The position numbers and the translations under genes are program-made. Of a stretch of 64,000 bases of DNA, positions 7,913-15,185 are shown one piece after another. The DNA comes from Sphingomonas corticis (GTDB lineage: Bacteria > Pseudomonadota > Alphaproteobacteria > Sphingomonadales > Sphingomonadaceae): contig NZ_JAAVJH010000001.1 of the NCBI RefSeq assembly GCF_012035195.1, positions 1 to 64,000 of the forward strand. The letters are read 5' to 3'. The first letter of the stretch is position 1. Each line of letters begins with the position of its first letter. The notes beneath the pieces were generated by a model. The model ran no database searches and was not told where the DNA came from. It saw only the letters and a list, made by a program, of their open reading frames with translations.

Positions 7913-7942
7913 TGAGGGCTAATCGTTTGAAGCCCGTATCCC
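7913..7942 (+). promoter_or_regulatory. ECF-type promoter, site 6
   Basis: TGAGGG at 7913-7918, a 16-base spacer, then CGTATCCC at 7935-7942, 34 bases before the second DUF305 gene. Probably drives 7977-9828 as one unit (DUF305, DUF411, CDF exporter). Confidence 0.68.
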
Positions 7943-7976
7943 TGTTGAGCGGGGGCTTTGACGCAGGAGCGACACG

Positions 7977-8351
7977 ATGAAGAAGATGATGATTTTGGTC
8001 GCCGCGGCCGCCCTCGGCGCGGTTCCCGCGGTCGCCCAGATGCAGGGCATGGACCATTCCGGCATGAACCACGGGCAGATGATGCGGCCGACGCCGGCGA
8101 ACCCGTATCCGCAGGCCGAGATGGACATGCATCAGAAGATGATGTCGGCGATGGGTGCCGATGCCACCGAGACGTGGGTCCGCAAGATGGTCGAGCACCA
8201 CCGTGGCGGCATCGCCATGTCGCGTATCGTGCTGCGCGAGACCAAGGACCCCAAGGTTCGTCAGATGGCCACCAAGACGATCGCAGAGCAGACTCGCGAG
8301 GTCGGCGAGTTGAACGCCTGGCTGCGGGCGCATGGCAAGCGCGCCCAGTAA
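7977..8351 (+). CDS. Exported DUF305 protein
   Basis: A 124-residue protein with a signal peptide (about residues 1-20, ending AVAQ), a Met/His-rich N terminus (MQGMDHSGMNHGQMM) and a DUF305 domain with KMVEHHRGGIAMSRIVL. It is likely a periplasmic copper-binding protein. GCAGGAGCG precedes the start. It is led by ECF-type site 6 and followed after 58 bases by the DUF411 gene; between them is a C6/G6 hairpin (about 8368-8389) without a T tract, which may attenuate rather than end transcription. Confidence 0.85.
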   Translation: MKKMMILVAAAALGAVPAVAQMQGMDHSGMNHGQMMRPTPANPYPQAEMDMHQKMMSAMGADATETWVRKMVEHHRGGIAMSRIVLRETKDPKVRQMATKTIAEQTREVGELNAWLRAHGKRAQ

Positions 8352-8409
8352 TTGACTATCGTCCTCCCCCCGTCTCCGTGCGGGGGGATGGCCACCCGGT
8401 AACTTAGAT

Positions 8410-8856
8410 ATGGATCGCTTTCGCCTCCTCGCCGCTGCGCTGGCGGTCGCAACCCCTGCGGGGGCTCTCGCCGCGAGCTCCGTCCTGATGCACCGCGATC
8501 CAGGCTGCCCTTGTTGCGAGAAATGGGCGCAGCAGGTGAAGGCGCAGTTCGGCCGCGCCGTGCGCGTCGTCGACGATGCGAACCGGCCGGCGTTTATGAA
8601 GGCACGCGGTGTGCCTCAGGACCTCGCCTCGTGTCACACTGCCATCATCGACGGTATGACCTTCGAGGGCCACGTCCCGATCGCCGACATGAAGCGCGCC
8701 CTTGCCACGCATCCGAAGGGCGTCACCGGCCTTGCCGTCGCCGGGATGCCGATGGGTTCACCCGGTATGGAGATGCCGGGCATGAAGCCGCAAGCTTATG
8801 ACGTCGTGGTGTTCGGGCCCGGCGTACGCCGCGTCTTCGCGCATCACGGAGCCTGA
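8410..8856 (+). CDS. DUF411 metal-binding protein
   Basis: A 148-residue exported protein: signal peptide (about 1-21) followed by the DUF411 domain with the MHRDPGCPCCEKW motif (about residues 28-40), thioredoxin-like in fold, and the conserved CHTAIIDGMTFEGHVP stretch. A Met-rich segment (GMPMGSPGMEMPGMKP) lies near the C terminus. DUF411 genes are regularly found in copper and other metal clusters; binding through the CPCC cysteines is expected but the exact role is unknown. Followed three bases later by the CDF exporter gene. Confidence 0.88.
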   Translation: MDRFRLLAAALAVATPAGALAASSVLMHRDPGCPCCEKWAQQVKAQFGRAVRVVDDANRPAFMKARGVPQDLASCHTAIIDGMTFEGHVPIADMKRALATHPKGVTGLAVAGMPMGSPGMEMPGMKPQAYDVVVFGPGVRRVFAHHGA

Positions 8857-8859
8857 CGC

Positions 8860-9828
8860 GTGCATCACGATCATCGCAGCGAACACGTCCACGACCACGT
8901 CTTTCTAGGCGACGCACACGACGCCCACGAAAAGCGCACCCGCTACGTCGTCGCGCTGACGGCCGGCATGATGGTCGTCGAGATCGTTGCCGGGTGGATC
9001 ACCGGATCGATGGCGCTTCTCGCCGATGGCTTCCACATGGCGACGCACGCCGGCGCACTCGGTGTGGCAGCGCTCGCCTATCGCTATGCTCGCCGACACG
9101 CTTCCGACAGGCGTTTCACCTTCGGGACGGGTAAGGTCGGCGAGCTGGCCGGCTTCGCCAGCGCGCTCGTCCTGGCGCTGATCGCGCTAGGGATTGGAGC
9201 GGAGTCGGTCGGACGGCTCTTCGCAACGCCCGTTATTGCCTATGGTGAGGCTCTCTGGATCGCCGTGCTGGGCTTGGGCGTGAACCTCGCGAGCGCATGG
9301 CTGCTCGGGGGTGATCATCACCACCATGGGCATAGCCACGGCCATCATCATGGGCACGAGCAGGGCCACAGCCATGCTCACCACGACAACAACCTGCGGT
9401 CGGCATACTTCCACGTGCTGGCCGATGCGCTTACGTCCGTTCTCACCATCCTCGCCCTTCTGGCCGGGCGCTATCTCGGATGGAGCTGGGCGGACGCCGC
9501 GATGGGCGTCGTCGGCGCGATCGTCATCGCACGCTGGTCTTGGGGCCTGCTACGCGACACCGGGCGGGTGTTGGTCGACGCCAGCGCAAACCCCGGTCTC
9601 GAGGAGGAAATCCGCGAAGGCATCGAGGACGGCGACGCAGTCATCACCGATCTCCACGTCTGGCAGGTCGGCCCTGGCAAGTTCGCGGCCATTGTGTCGC
9701 TGGTGGCCGAGCGCCCGCTCCCGCCCGCGGACTATGCCGCTCGCGTGACCATCCATGAGGAGCTGGTTCACGTCACCGTCGAGACGCACCGCTGCCCAGG
9801 TGAGCACCGCCACCTCAGGGCGGCTTGA
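8860..9828 (+). CDS. dmeF: CDF family divalent-metal exporter (DmeF-like)
   Basis: A 322-residue cation diffusion facilitator with six membrane segments. The N terminus is His-rich (HHDHRSEHVHDHVF). The metal site motif LLADGFHMATH is in helix 2 and its partner HVLADALTS in helix 5. A long His/Gly/Ser loop (about residues 151-176) lies between helices 4 and 5, as in DmeF, which exports Co2+ and Ni2+. Helix 2 has HMATH where zinc transporters have HMLSD, fitting the DmeF type. GTG start, three bases after the DUF411 stop. A 9-bp hairpin follows the stop (9833-9854). Confidence 0.85.
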   Translation: MHHDHRSEHVHDHVFLGDAHDAHEKRTRYVVALTAGMMVVEIVAGWITGSMALLADGFHMATHAGALGVAALAYRYARRHASDRRFTFGTGKVGELAGFASALVLALIALGIGAESVGRLFATPVIAYGEALWIAVLGLGVNLASAWLLGGDHHHHGHSHGHHHGHEQGHSHAHHDNNLRSAYFHVLADALTSVLTILALLAGRYLGWSWADAAMGVVGAIVIARWSWGLLRDTGRVLVDASANPGLEEEIREGIEDGDAVITDLHVWQVGPGKFAAIVSLVAERPLPPADYAARVTIHEELVHVTVETHRCPGEHRHLRAA

Positions 9829-9866
9829 AGGCGGGGACGCCAGAACGGCGTCCCCCACCCGACGTG

Positions 9867-10088
9867 TTACTTTTTCTGCATACCCGACATGTCGTGACCG
9901 GCGTGCTCGCCGTGCTTCATGTCCTTCATGTCGGCGCAGCAATCCTTCTTCGCGCCGTCCTTGTCCTTGCAGCAGTCGGCGCCGTCCTTGCAGCACTCCT
10001 TCCCCGCGCAGCAATCAGCGGCGGCAAAGGCCGTGGCGGGAACGAGCGCAAGCGCGATGGCCGCGCCGATGAACTTGATGGTCTTCAT
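9867..10088 (-). CDS. Small exported Cys-pair protein, probable metal binder
   Basis: A 73-residue protein with a clear signal peptide (about residues 1-22, ending AFAA). The mature part has four Cys-Cys pairs separated by Lys/Asp-rich spacers (DCCAGKECCKDGADCCKD, then DCCAD) and ends in HGEHAGHDMSGMQKK. The last unit repeats the HAGHDMSGMQ decapeptide of CopB. It is likely a periplasmic metallothionein-like copper or soft-metal sponge. Last gene of the minus-strand unit that starts at the mer-like promoter. No named family is recognised. Confidence 0.75.
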   Translation of the reverse strand: MKTIKFIGAAIALALVPATAFAAADCCAGKECCKDGADCCKDKDGAKKDCCADMKDMKHGEHAGHDMSGMQKK

Positions 10089-10133
10089 GTGTAATTTTCC
10101 TCGAATGCACTGATTGATCGGAATCCACGTCGA

Positions 10134-10466
10134 TCAGGCGGTTCGGGGAGGTGGCGGCGCAGGACCGCCCGAGCGACCAACAAGGGCATGAGGCTCGGGT
10201 GCGGGCGGGTCCGTCCGCACAGCGAGCTGCGGCGCGGCAGACGTGTGAAGATCGAGGGCCGTTGCGATGCAGGCTCCTACGCAGTCCACCGGAGGGGCCT
10301 TCTTCACAGGAGTGGGCGGCGCGCGATCGCAATCTGCCATGCCGGCATGCGCCTGCGTAAGCGGAGCCGCCTGCGCCATGGCCTCGCACATCGGGCCCAT
10401 CCGCACGAGCAGCATCGCGCCCAGTAGGACCAGCGCAAACGTGCGGACGAGGCGGCCGAAGCTCAT
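10134..10466 (-). CDS. Small exported protein of unknown function
   Basis: A 110-residue protein with an N-terminal membrane segment or signal peptide (about residues 8-32, ending AMAQA). The rest contains Cys in CDRAPP and DCVGACIA and is Pro-rich at the C terminus (GGPAPPPPRTA). It sits 37 bases after the glutaredoxin-MauE gene on the same strand and 45 bases before the Cys-pair protein, so an operon role in periplasmic thiol or metal chemistry is plausible. I recognise no family. Confidence 0.55.
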   Translation of the reverse strand: MSFGRLVRTFALVLLGAMLLVRMGPMCEAMAQAAPLTQAHAGMADCDRAPPTPVKKAPPVDCVGACIATALDLHTSAAPQLAVRTDPPAPEPHALVGRSGGPAPPPPRTA

Positions 10467-10503
10467 ATGGCCCTTCTAGGTTGCGCCGGGCCGCCGCGCT
10501 AGA

Positions 10504-11256
10504 TCAGTGCGCGACGCCCAGCATCATCCAGATCGCCATCGCTACCATCATCACGTTCTCGGTCAGCGACAGGAAGCCGAGCGGCACGTTGCTGTCGCCG
10601 CCCACGCACGCACATTTCAGTTCGCGCTTGTCGACATACACGGCCTTGATGACCGAGACCGCCCCAATTGTCCCGATCACCAGCGCGATCGGCACCGACA
10701 ACCAGGTCAACACGCCGGCCGCCATCAGCACGCCCGCCGCACCCTCCGCGTAGGGGTAGATATAGGAGTATGGCACCCAGCGCTTTGCGAGCAGGTCGTA
10801 GTTGAGGAACATGGTCGCGAACTTCTCGACGTTCTGGAGCTTCAATAGCGCCAGCACACACATGGAGAAGGCGATGAACCACTCACCCGCGCGTACCGTG
10901 AACGGTGTGCCGAGCACGGCATAGCTGGCCGCCAGCGCCATCAATGCCGTCATCGCGAATACAACTGCGACCGGCCGGTAGGTTACCGCATTGGGGTCGG
11001 CCACGGTCTTGCCGAAGAACCGGCGCAGATCGTCATAGCCTCCTACCCGCTCGCCGCCGATGAAGGTTTGCGGTGTCGTCTTGACCCCGTGCTCGGCTTT
11101 GAATGCGTCTGTCTCCTCGCGCGTCCTCAGCCAATGGTCCTCGACCTCGTAGCCGCGTCGTTGCAGCAGGTCCTTCGCCTTCAAGCCGTAGGGGCAGGTG
11201 TGCGTGGGCATCACCATGCGATAGATCGTTGCCTTCTTGGGCGCCGCGGTCGCCAT
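10504..11256 (-). CDS. Glutaredoxin-MauE/DoxX fusion membrane protein
   Basis: A 250-residue protein: a glutaredoxin domain at about residues 8-82 with active site HTCPYG and the cis-Pro loop TTPQTFIGGERVGGYDDL, then four membrane segments (about 92-245) of the MauE/DoxX type. The active site keeps only the first Cys (CPYG), as in monothiol glutaredoxins. Such fusions are thought to move reducing or oxidising equivalents between cytosol and envelope; the substrate is unknown. I chose ATG 11256, preceded by GGAGAAG, rather than ATG 11271, which lies only about six bases from the expected transcription start. Confidence 0.82.
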   Translation of the reverse strand: MATAAPKKATIYRMVMPTHTCPYGLKAKDLLQRRGYEVEDHWLRTREETDAFKAEHGVKTTPQTFIGGERVGGYDDLRRFFGKTVADPNAVTYRPVAVVFAMTALMALAASYAVLGTPFTVRAGEWFIAFSMCVLALLKLQNVEKFATMFLNYDLLAKRWVPYSYIYPYAEGAAGVLMAAGVLTWLSVPIALVIGTIGAVSVIKAVYVDKRELKCACVGGDSNVPLGFLSLTENVMMVAMAIWMMLGVAH

Positions 11257-11284
11257 GTTCTTCTCCACCATGTTCGCGACGCCT

Positions 11285-11315
11285 ATATGGGGGCCGTACT
11301 ATGGTACGGAGTCAA
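11285..11315 (-). promoter_or_regulatory. MerR-type promoter/operator
   Basis: On the minus strand: -35 TTGACT (11315-11310), a dyad CCGTACCATAGTACGG filling the spacer, and a poor -10 (CCATAT or CATATA) 19-20 bases from the -35. The stretch TTGACTCCGTAC and GTACGG matches the classical Tn501-type mer operator. The long spacer is the hallmark of MerR activation by DNA untwisting. It drives the glutaredoxin-MauE unit, and the -35 ends three bases from the divergent regulator's start. Confidence 0.82.
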
Positions 11316-11318
11316 GGC

Positions 11319-11741
11319 ATGGCCGACGTAACAATTGCAGGGCTTGCGCGCGAGGGTGGCGTCGGTGTGGAGACGGTGCGCTATTACCAACGCAGAGGCT
11401 TGCTCGAGACGCCGGAGAGGCCTGAAGGATCGGGCACGAGTGGCGGTATCCGCCGCTACACAGCAGAGGATGTTCGGCGGCTCCGGTTCATCCGATCGGC
11501 GCAGGCCGCTGGCTTTACGTTGGAGCAGATCGGGGAACTGGTGGCGCTGGACGCGACCGATGATCGCGCTCGGGCACGCCAGCTTGCCAACGAGCGGATC
11601 GCGGCGCTGGATTTGAAGATCCAGGAGTTGAAGCGCGTGCGCGCATCCCTCCATCGCCTCGCCAGCGAATGCGGGTCCGCCAATCATGGCCCTTGTCCGA
11701 TCCTGCAGGCGTTCGAGGCGGCCACCTCTGCGGATCGATAG
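11319..11741 (+). CDS. MerR-family transcriptional regulator
   Basis: A 140-residue regulator: winged helix-turn-helix at about residues 1-70 (VETVRYYQRRGLLETPERP, GIRRYTAEDVRRLRFIRSAQ), a dimerisation helix at about 80-120, and a C-terminal loop ECGSANHGPCPIL with two Cys. These match MerR Cys117 and Cys126, but the third mercury ligand (Cys82) is replaced by Asp in the ALDATDDRARA region. ATG 11319 follows GGAG. No merA, merT or merP is nearby, so this is better read as a regulator for another soft metal or thiol signal acting on the divergent glutaredoxin-MauE unit. Confidence 0.88.
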   Translation: MADVTIAGLAREGGVGVETVRYYQRRGLLETPERPEGSGTSGGIRRYTAEDVRRLRFIRSAQAAGFTLEQIGELVALDATDDRARARQLANERIAALDLKIQELKRVRASLHRLASECGSANHGPCPILQAFEAATSADR

Positions 11742-12175
11742 CTGCGCTCGCCGTCTAAAAATTGAGGTAAATATCAGGTAACTGACGTCCAGCGAAGGCT
11801 TTCCTTCGCACAAGAAACAGCAACAGAAAAAGAGAAGGCTGCTTATAGCGCCTATCGTGTAGGATCAGACTGATCGCTACACCTCCGCATCTCGCCGAAC
11901 GGCGAATTGCCCATTCTCAGGAAGTCATGCATGGGCTCCGGTATTTTGCAATTAGCGTGCGCGGCCGTTCGCCGACGTGAACGAGCCCGCTGCTGTCGCA
12001 GCGGATCCGAGGCCGCAAGAGCCGCCACGTCACCGCCTCAGCGGGGGCATCGCTGCGCTGCTTGGGGGGCTCCACGCTGCCCCCGCTGCCACCGCGAGTG
12101 TCATTTCTATCTGGCGGAGAATATGTCTTTTCTAACTGGCGGCAACAATTGCATGTGTATCGGAAGTCTCCTCCG
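11742..12175. other. Intergenic junction between metal island and core genes
   Basis: 434 bases without a convincing gene. It holds a 7-bp hairpin (GCGAAGG/CCTTCGC, 11792-11809) after the MerR gene, a lower-G+C stretch, then paired direct repeats at 12099-12142. An open frame runs from 12062 into mazG, but its first 38 residues are unlike the family. I see no promoter I would defend. The position fits an island boundary. Confidence 0.5.
12099..12142. repeat. Direct repeat pair resembling an IS21-family end remnant
   Basis: TGTCATTTCTATCTGGCGG (12099-12117) and TGTCTTTTCTAACTGGCGG (12124-12142) match at 17 of 19 positions and start 25 bases apart. Tandem TGTC..TTT..GGCG units occur at the ends of IS21-family elements. 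The sequence differs from the pair at 67-123, so if both are IS ends they come from different elements. No transposase gene is next to it. Confidence 0.4.
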
Positions 12176-12901
12176 ATGATCGGGCGGCTGGTCGACATCA
12201 TGGCGCGCCTGCGTGGCGACGACGGTTGCGAGTGGGATCGCGCGCAGACCTTCTCGACGATCGCGCCCTACACGATCGAGGAAGCCTATGAGGTCGCCGA
12301 CGCGATCGCGCGCGAGGACGCTGACGACCTGAAGGACGAACTCGGCGACCTGTTGCTGCAAGTGGTGTTCCACAGCCGCATCGCCGAGGAAGCCGGGATG
12401 TTCGCACTGCCCGACGTCGTCGACGCCATCAGCGACAAGATGGAGCGCCGCCACCCCCACATCTTCCGTGGCGCGGACGACGGCGGGCATCACCGTTGGG
12501 AAGACGTGAAGGCGGCCGAGCGCGCCGGCAAGGGCGCGACCAGCGCGCTCGACGGGGTAGCCATCGGCCTGCCGGCGCTGCTGCGCGCGGAAAAGCTGCA
12601 GAAGCGCGCGGCGCGAACCGGCTTCGACTGGCCCGACGCCAGCGGACCGCGCGCGAAGATCCACGAAGAGCTGGCCGAGGTGGAAGCGGCCGCGACGCCG
12701 GTCGATCGCGCCGAGGAGATCGGTGACCTGCTCTTCGCCGTCGTCAACTGGGCTCGCCACCAGGGCGTCGATGCCGAGGCCGCGCTGCGCCACGCGAACG
12801 CCAAGTTCGAGCGCCGTTTCCGCGCGATGGAGGCACTGGACGACGGCTTCGCCTCACGCTCGCTGGATGAACAGGAGGCGCTGTGGCAGCGGGTGAAGTG
12901 A
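12176..12901 (+). CDS. mazG: Nucleoside triphosphate pyrophosphohydrolase MazG
   Basis: A 241-residue two-domain MazG. The N-terminal domain (about 1-125) carries YTIEEAYEVADAI and LKDELGDLLLQVVFHSRIA, the EExxE and ExxD metal-binding set; the C-terminal domain (about 135-240) repeats it as KIHEELAEVEAA and RAEEIGDLLFAVVNWAR. It hydrolyses (d)NTPs to the monophosphate and pyrophosphate, cleaning abnormal nucleotides and modulating ppGpp-related stress. The start at ATG 12176, after GGAAG, gives the family length; the frame is open further upstream but that part is unlike MazG. First core gene after the island. Confidence 0.93.
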   Translation: MIGRLVDIMARLRGDDGCEWDRAQTFSTIAPYTIEEAYEVADAIAREDADDLKDELGDLLLQVVFHSRIAEEAGMFALPDVVDAISDKMERRHPHIFRGADDGGHHRWEDVKAAERAGKGATSALDGVAIGLPALLRAEKLQKRAARTGFDWPDASGPRAKIHEELAEVEAAATPVDRAEEIGDLLFAVVNWARHQGVDAEAALRHANAKFERRFRAMEALDDGFASRSLDEQEALWQRVK

Positions 12902-13299
12902 CCCGCCGTGCCGCCTGCTCGTGCGGCGACCTGTCGATCGCGGTTGCGGGCGAGCCGCTCGGCATCGGCATCTGCCACTGCCTCGATTGCCAGCGCCGCA
13001 CCGGCAGCGTCTTCGCCGCACTGGCGACCTTCGCCGCGCCATGGACCGTCGAGGGCGCCGCGTCCGAGTATCGACGGACGGGCGATGCGGGCGCCACCTT
13101 CACCTTCCGCTTCTGCCCGCGCTGCGGCACCAACCTGTTCCACACCGAGGACGGCGTGGCCGGCACCGTGTCCGTCGCGGTCGGCGGGTTCGCCGATCCC
13201 GGCTTCGCGCCGCCCGAGATCTCCGTGTATCACAGCCGGCGGCACCATTGGGTCACCCTGCCCGACACCGTCATCCGCTGCGATCGCGACCCCGACTGA
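12883..13299 (+). CDS. GFA/CENP-V family zinc protein
   Basis: A 138-residue protein of the glutathione-dependent formaldehyde-activating (GFA) superfamily. Zinc ligands appear as CSCGDL (about residue 12), CHCLDCQRRTGS (about 36-47) and FCPRCGTNLF (about 81-90). Members vary in activity and many have no formaldehyde role, so only the zinc fold is certain. The start is GTG 12883, four bases after AGGAGG and 19 bases inside mazG; GTG 12898, in the mazG stop, is an alternative. Convergent with hflX, three bases away. Confidence 0.85.
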   Translation: MAAGEVTRRAACSCGDLSIAVAGEPLGIGICHCLDCQRRTGSVFAALATFAAPWTVEGAASEYRRTGDAGATFTFRFCPRCGTNLFHTEDGVAGTVSVAVGGFADPGFAPPEISVYHSRRHHWVTLPDTVIRCDRDPD

Positions 13300-13302
13300 T
13301 CC

Positions 13303-14589
13303 TCACCGCGTTGCGAACCGCTCGTAATCGCGCGGCGCCATGCGCACCTCGTAGTGGACGCGGTCGCTGTCCACGTCCTGCGACAGCACTTCGCCGTTGG
13401 CATGGAGCCACGCCGCCCCCGCCCCGTCGCCCGCATCCAGCGTGATCGCGTAGCGCTGATGCCCCGCGGTGAGCAGGTCGGCGACGTCGCGGAACAGCGT
13501 GTCGACGCCCTCCCCCGTCAGCGCGGAGATGGCGACCACGTCGTCGCGCCGCGCCGCCTCGGCCAGCAGCTCGTCGCGTGCATCGCCGTGAAGCAGGTCG
13601 AGCTTGTTCCACGCCTCCATCCGCGGCGTCGTCTCCGCCACGCCGACCTCCGCCAGCACCGCCTCCACGTCCGCCTTCTGCGCCGCGCTGTCGGGGTGCG
13701 CGACGTCGCGCACGTGGATCAGCAGGTCGGCGGAGACCACCTCCTCCAGCGTCGCCTTGAACGCGGCGACCAGCTGCGTCGGCAGCTCGCTGACGAAGCC
13801 CACCGTGTCGGAGAGAATAGCCTTGTCGATGCCGGGCAGGCTGATCTGGCGCAGCGTGGGGTCCAGCGTGGCGAACAGCAGGTCCTCCGCCATGACGTCA
13901 CTTCCCGTCACGCGGTTGAAGAGCGTCGACTTTCCCGCGTTGGTATAGCCCACCAGCGCGATCACCGGCCATGGCGCGCGCTGGCGCCGCTCGCGATGCA
14001 GCCCGCGAGTCCGCGTGACCTGCTCCAGTTCGCGGCGCAGGCGCGCCATGCGGTCGCGGATCAGGCGTCGGTCGGCCTCGATCTGCGTCTCGCCGGGACC
14101 GCCGAGGAAGCCGAAGCCGCCGCGCTGCCGCTCCAGGTGGGTCCAGCTGCGCACCAGCCGGCCGGACTGATAATCGAGGTGCGCCAGCTCGACCTGCAAC
14201 CGCCCCTCAGCGGTCGCGGCGCGCTCGCCGAAGATCTCGAGGATCAGGCCCGTCCGGTCGATGACCTTCGCCTCCAGCGCCGTCTCCAAGTTGCGTTGCT
14301 GGATCGGCGTCAGGTTGCCGTCGACGACGACCAGCGCGGCCTCCTCCATCCGCGTCCGCGCGGCCAAGTCTTCGATCTGGCCGGAGCCGATCAGCGTCGC
14401 CGCGCGCGGCGTGCGCACGCGGAATGAGATGCGGTCGACCACGACGACGCCGATCGCCTCGGCCAGCCCGGCGGTCTCCTCCAGCCGCGCTTCCGCATCG
14501 CGCGACGAGCCGCCCAGGTCGGGGTAGACGACGATTGCGCGGGCACCCCGCGCGACGTCGTCGCGATCGCGCTCGAAGCCGGTGCTCAT
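13303..14589 (-). CDS. hflX: Ribosome-associated GTPase HflX
   Basis: A 428-residue GTPase. The N-terminal HflX domain (about 1-190) includes ARTRMEEAALVVVDGNLTP and the GGXGPGETQ-type motif (GGPGETQIEADRR). The G domain has the P-loop GYTNAGKSTLFN (about residue 205), DTVGFVSELPTQLV and the base-recognition NKLD. HflX splits or rescues ribosomes under stress. It starts seven bases after the hfq stop, the conserved hfq-hflX order of proteobacteria, and ends three bases from the convergent GFA gene. Confidence 0.95.
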   Translation of the reverse strand: MSTGFERDRDDVARGARAIVVYPDLGGSSRDAEARLEETAGLAEAIGVVVVDRISFRVRTPRAATLIGSGQIEDLAARTRMEEAALVVVDGNLTPIQQRNLETALEAKVIDRTGLILEIFGERAATAEGRLQVELAHLDYQSGRLVRSWTHLERQRGGFGFLGGPGETQIEADRRLIRDRMARLRRELEQVTRTRGLHRERRQRAPWPVIALVGYTNAGKSTLFNRVTGSDVMAEDLLFATLDPTLRQISLPGIDKAILSDTVGFVSELPTQLVAAFKATLEEVVSADLLIHVRDVAHPDSAAQKADVEAVLAEVGVAETTPRMEAWNKLDLLHGDARDELLAEAARRDDVVAISALTGEGVDTLFRDVADLLTAGHQRYAITLDAGDGAGAAWLHANGEVLSQDVDSDRVHYEVRMAPRDYERFATR

Positions 14590-14596
14590 GCCGGCC

Positions 14597-15094
14597 TCAG
14601 TCCTCCGCCTCGCCCTGCTCGCCCGCCTGCTCCTCGGCCAGGTTCAGCGGGCGCGACGGCTGGATCGTCGACACGGCATGCTTGTAGACCAGCTGCACCA
14701 TGCCGTCGCGCTGGAGCAGCATGCAGAACAGGTCGAACGATGCGATCGCGCCCTGCAGCATGACGCCGTTGACGAGGAACATCGTTACCGGGTCCTCGGA
14801 CTTGCGCACCGCGGACAGGAAGATGTCCTGCAGCAGCGGCTGCTTCTTCGTTTCGCCGGGCTGCCCGACGATGCCGGCGAGGTCCATCGGCCCGGCGGGC
14901 ATGATGGTCGAGATCGCGTGCTTGTAGATCAGCTGCGACTGGCCGTCGCGGCGCAGCAGGACGGAGAAATTGTCGAACCAGGTGACGATGCCCTGGAGCT
15001 TCACGCCCTTGACGAGGAACATCGTCACCGGCGTCTTCGATTTGCGCAGCGCGTTGAGGAAGAGGTCCTGCAGCGAGGTCTGCTTGTCGGCCAT
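14597..15094 (-). CDS. hfq: Double-domain RNA chaperone Hfq
   Basis: A 165-residue Hfq with two complete Sm domains in tandem, about twice the usual length before C-terminal tails. Domain 1 (about 5-68) has [20 protein letters not shown] and YKHAISTI; domain 2 (about 85-148) has [20 protein letters not shown] and YKHAVSTI. The two are similar but not identical: domain 2 has SEDP where domain 1 has SKTP, and [13 protein letters not shown] where domain 1 has [14 protein letters not shown] trimer of such a chain would form the usual six-subunit ring. Lies between the AAC(3)-like gene and hflX. Confidence 0.95.
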   Translation of the reverse strand: MADKQTSLQDLFLNALRKSKTPVTMFLVKGVKLQGIVTWFDNFSVLLRRDGQSQLIYKHAISTIMPAGPMDLAGIVGQPGETKKQPLLQDIFLSAVRKSEDPVTMFLVNGVMLQGAIASFDLFCMLLQRDGMVQLVYKHAVSTIQPSRPLNLAEEQAGEQGEAED

Positions 15095-15185
15095 CGTTCT
15101 TCGTCCTTATTTTTGGCGGGAGGTTCCCCGCGTGGTGCGCCGTTGCCGGCGTCGGAAGAGAGCCGCTCGAAGCGACCCGGCAAGG

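Noticed and set aside
11319..11741. Mercury resistance operon
   Set aside because: The mer-like operator suggested it, but merA, merT and merP are absent and the regulator lacks Cys82.
12062..12175. N-terminal extension of MazG
   Set aside because: The 38 extra residues are unlike the family, and the region contains IS-like repeats; ATG 12176 has a ribosome-binding site.
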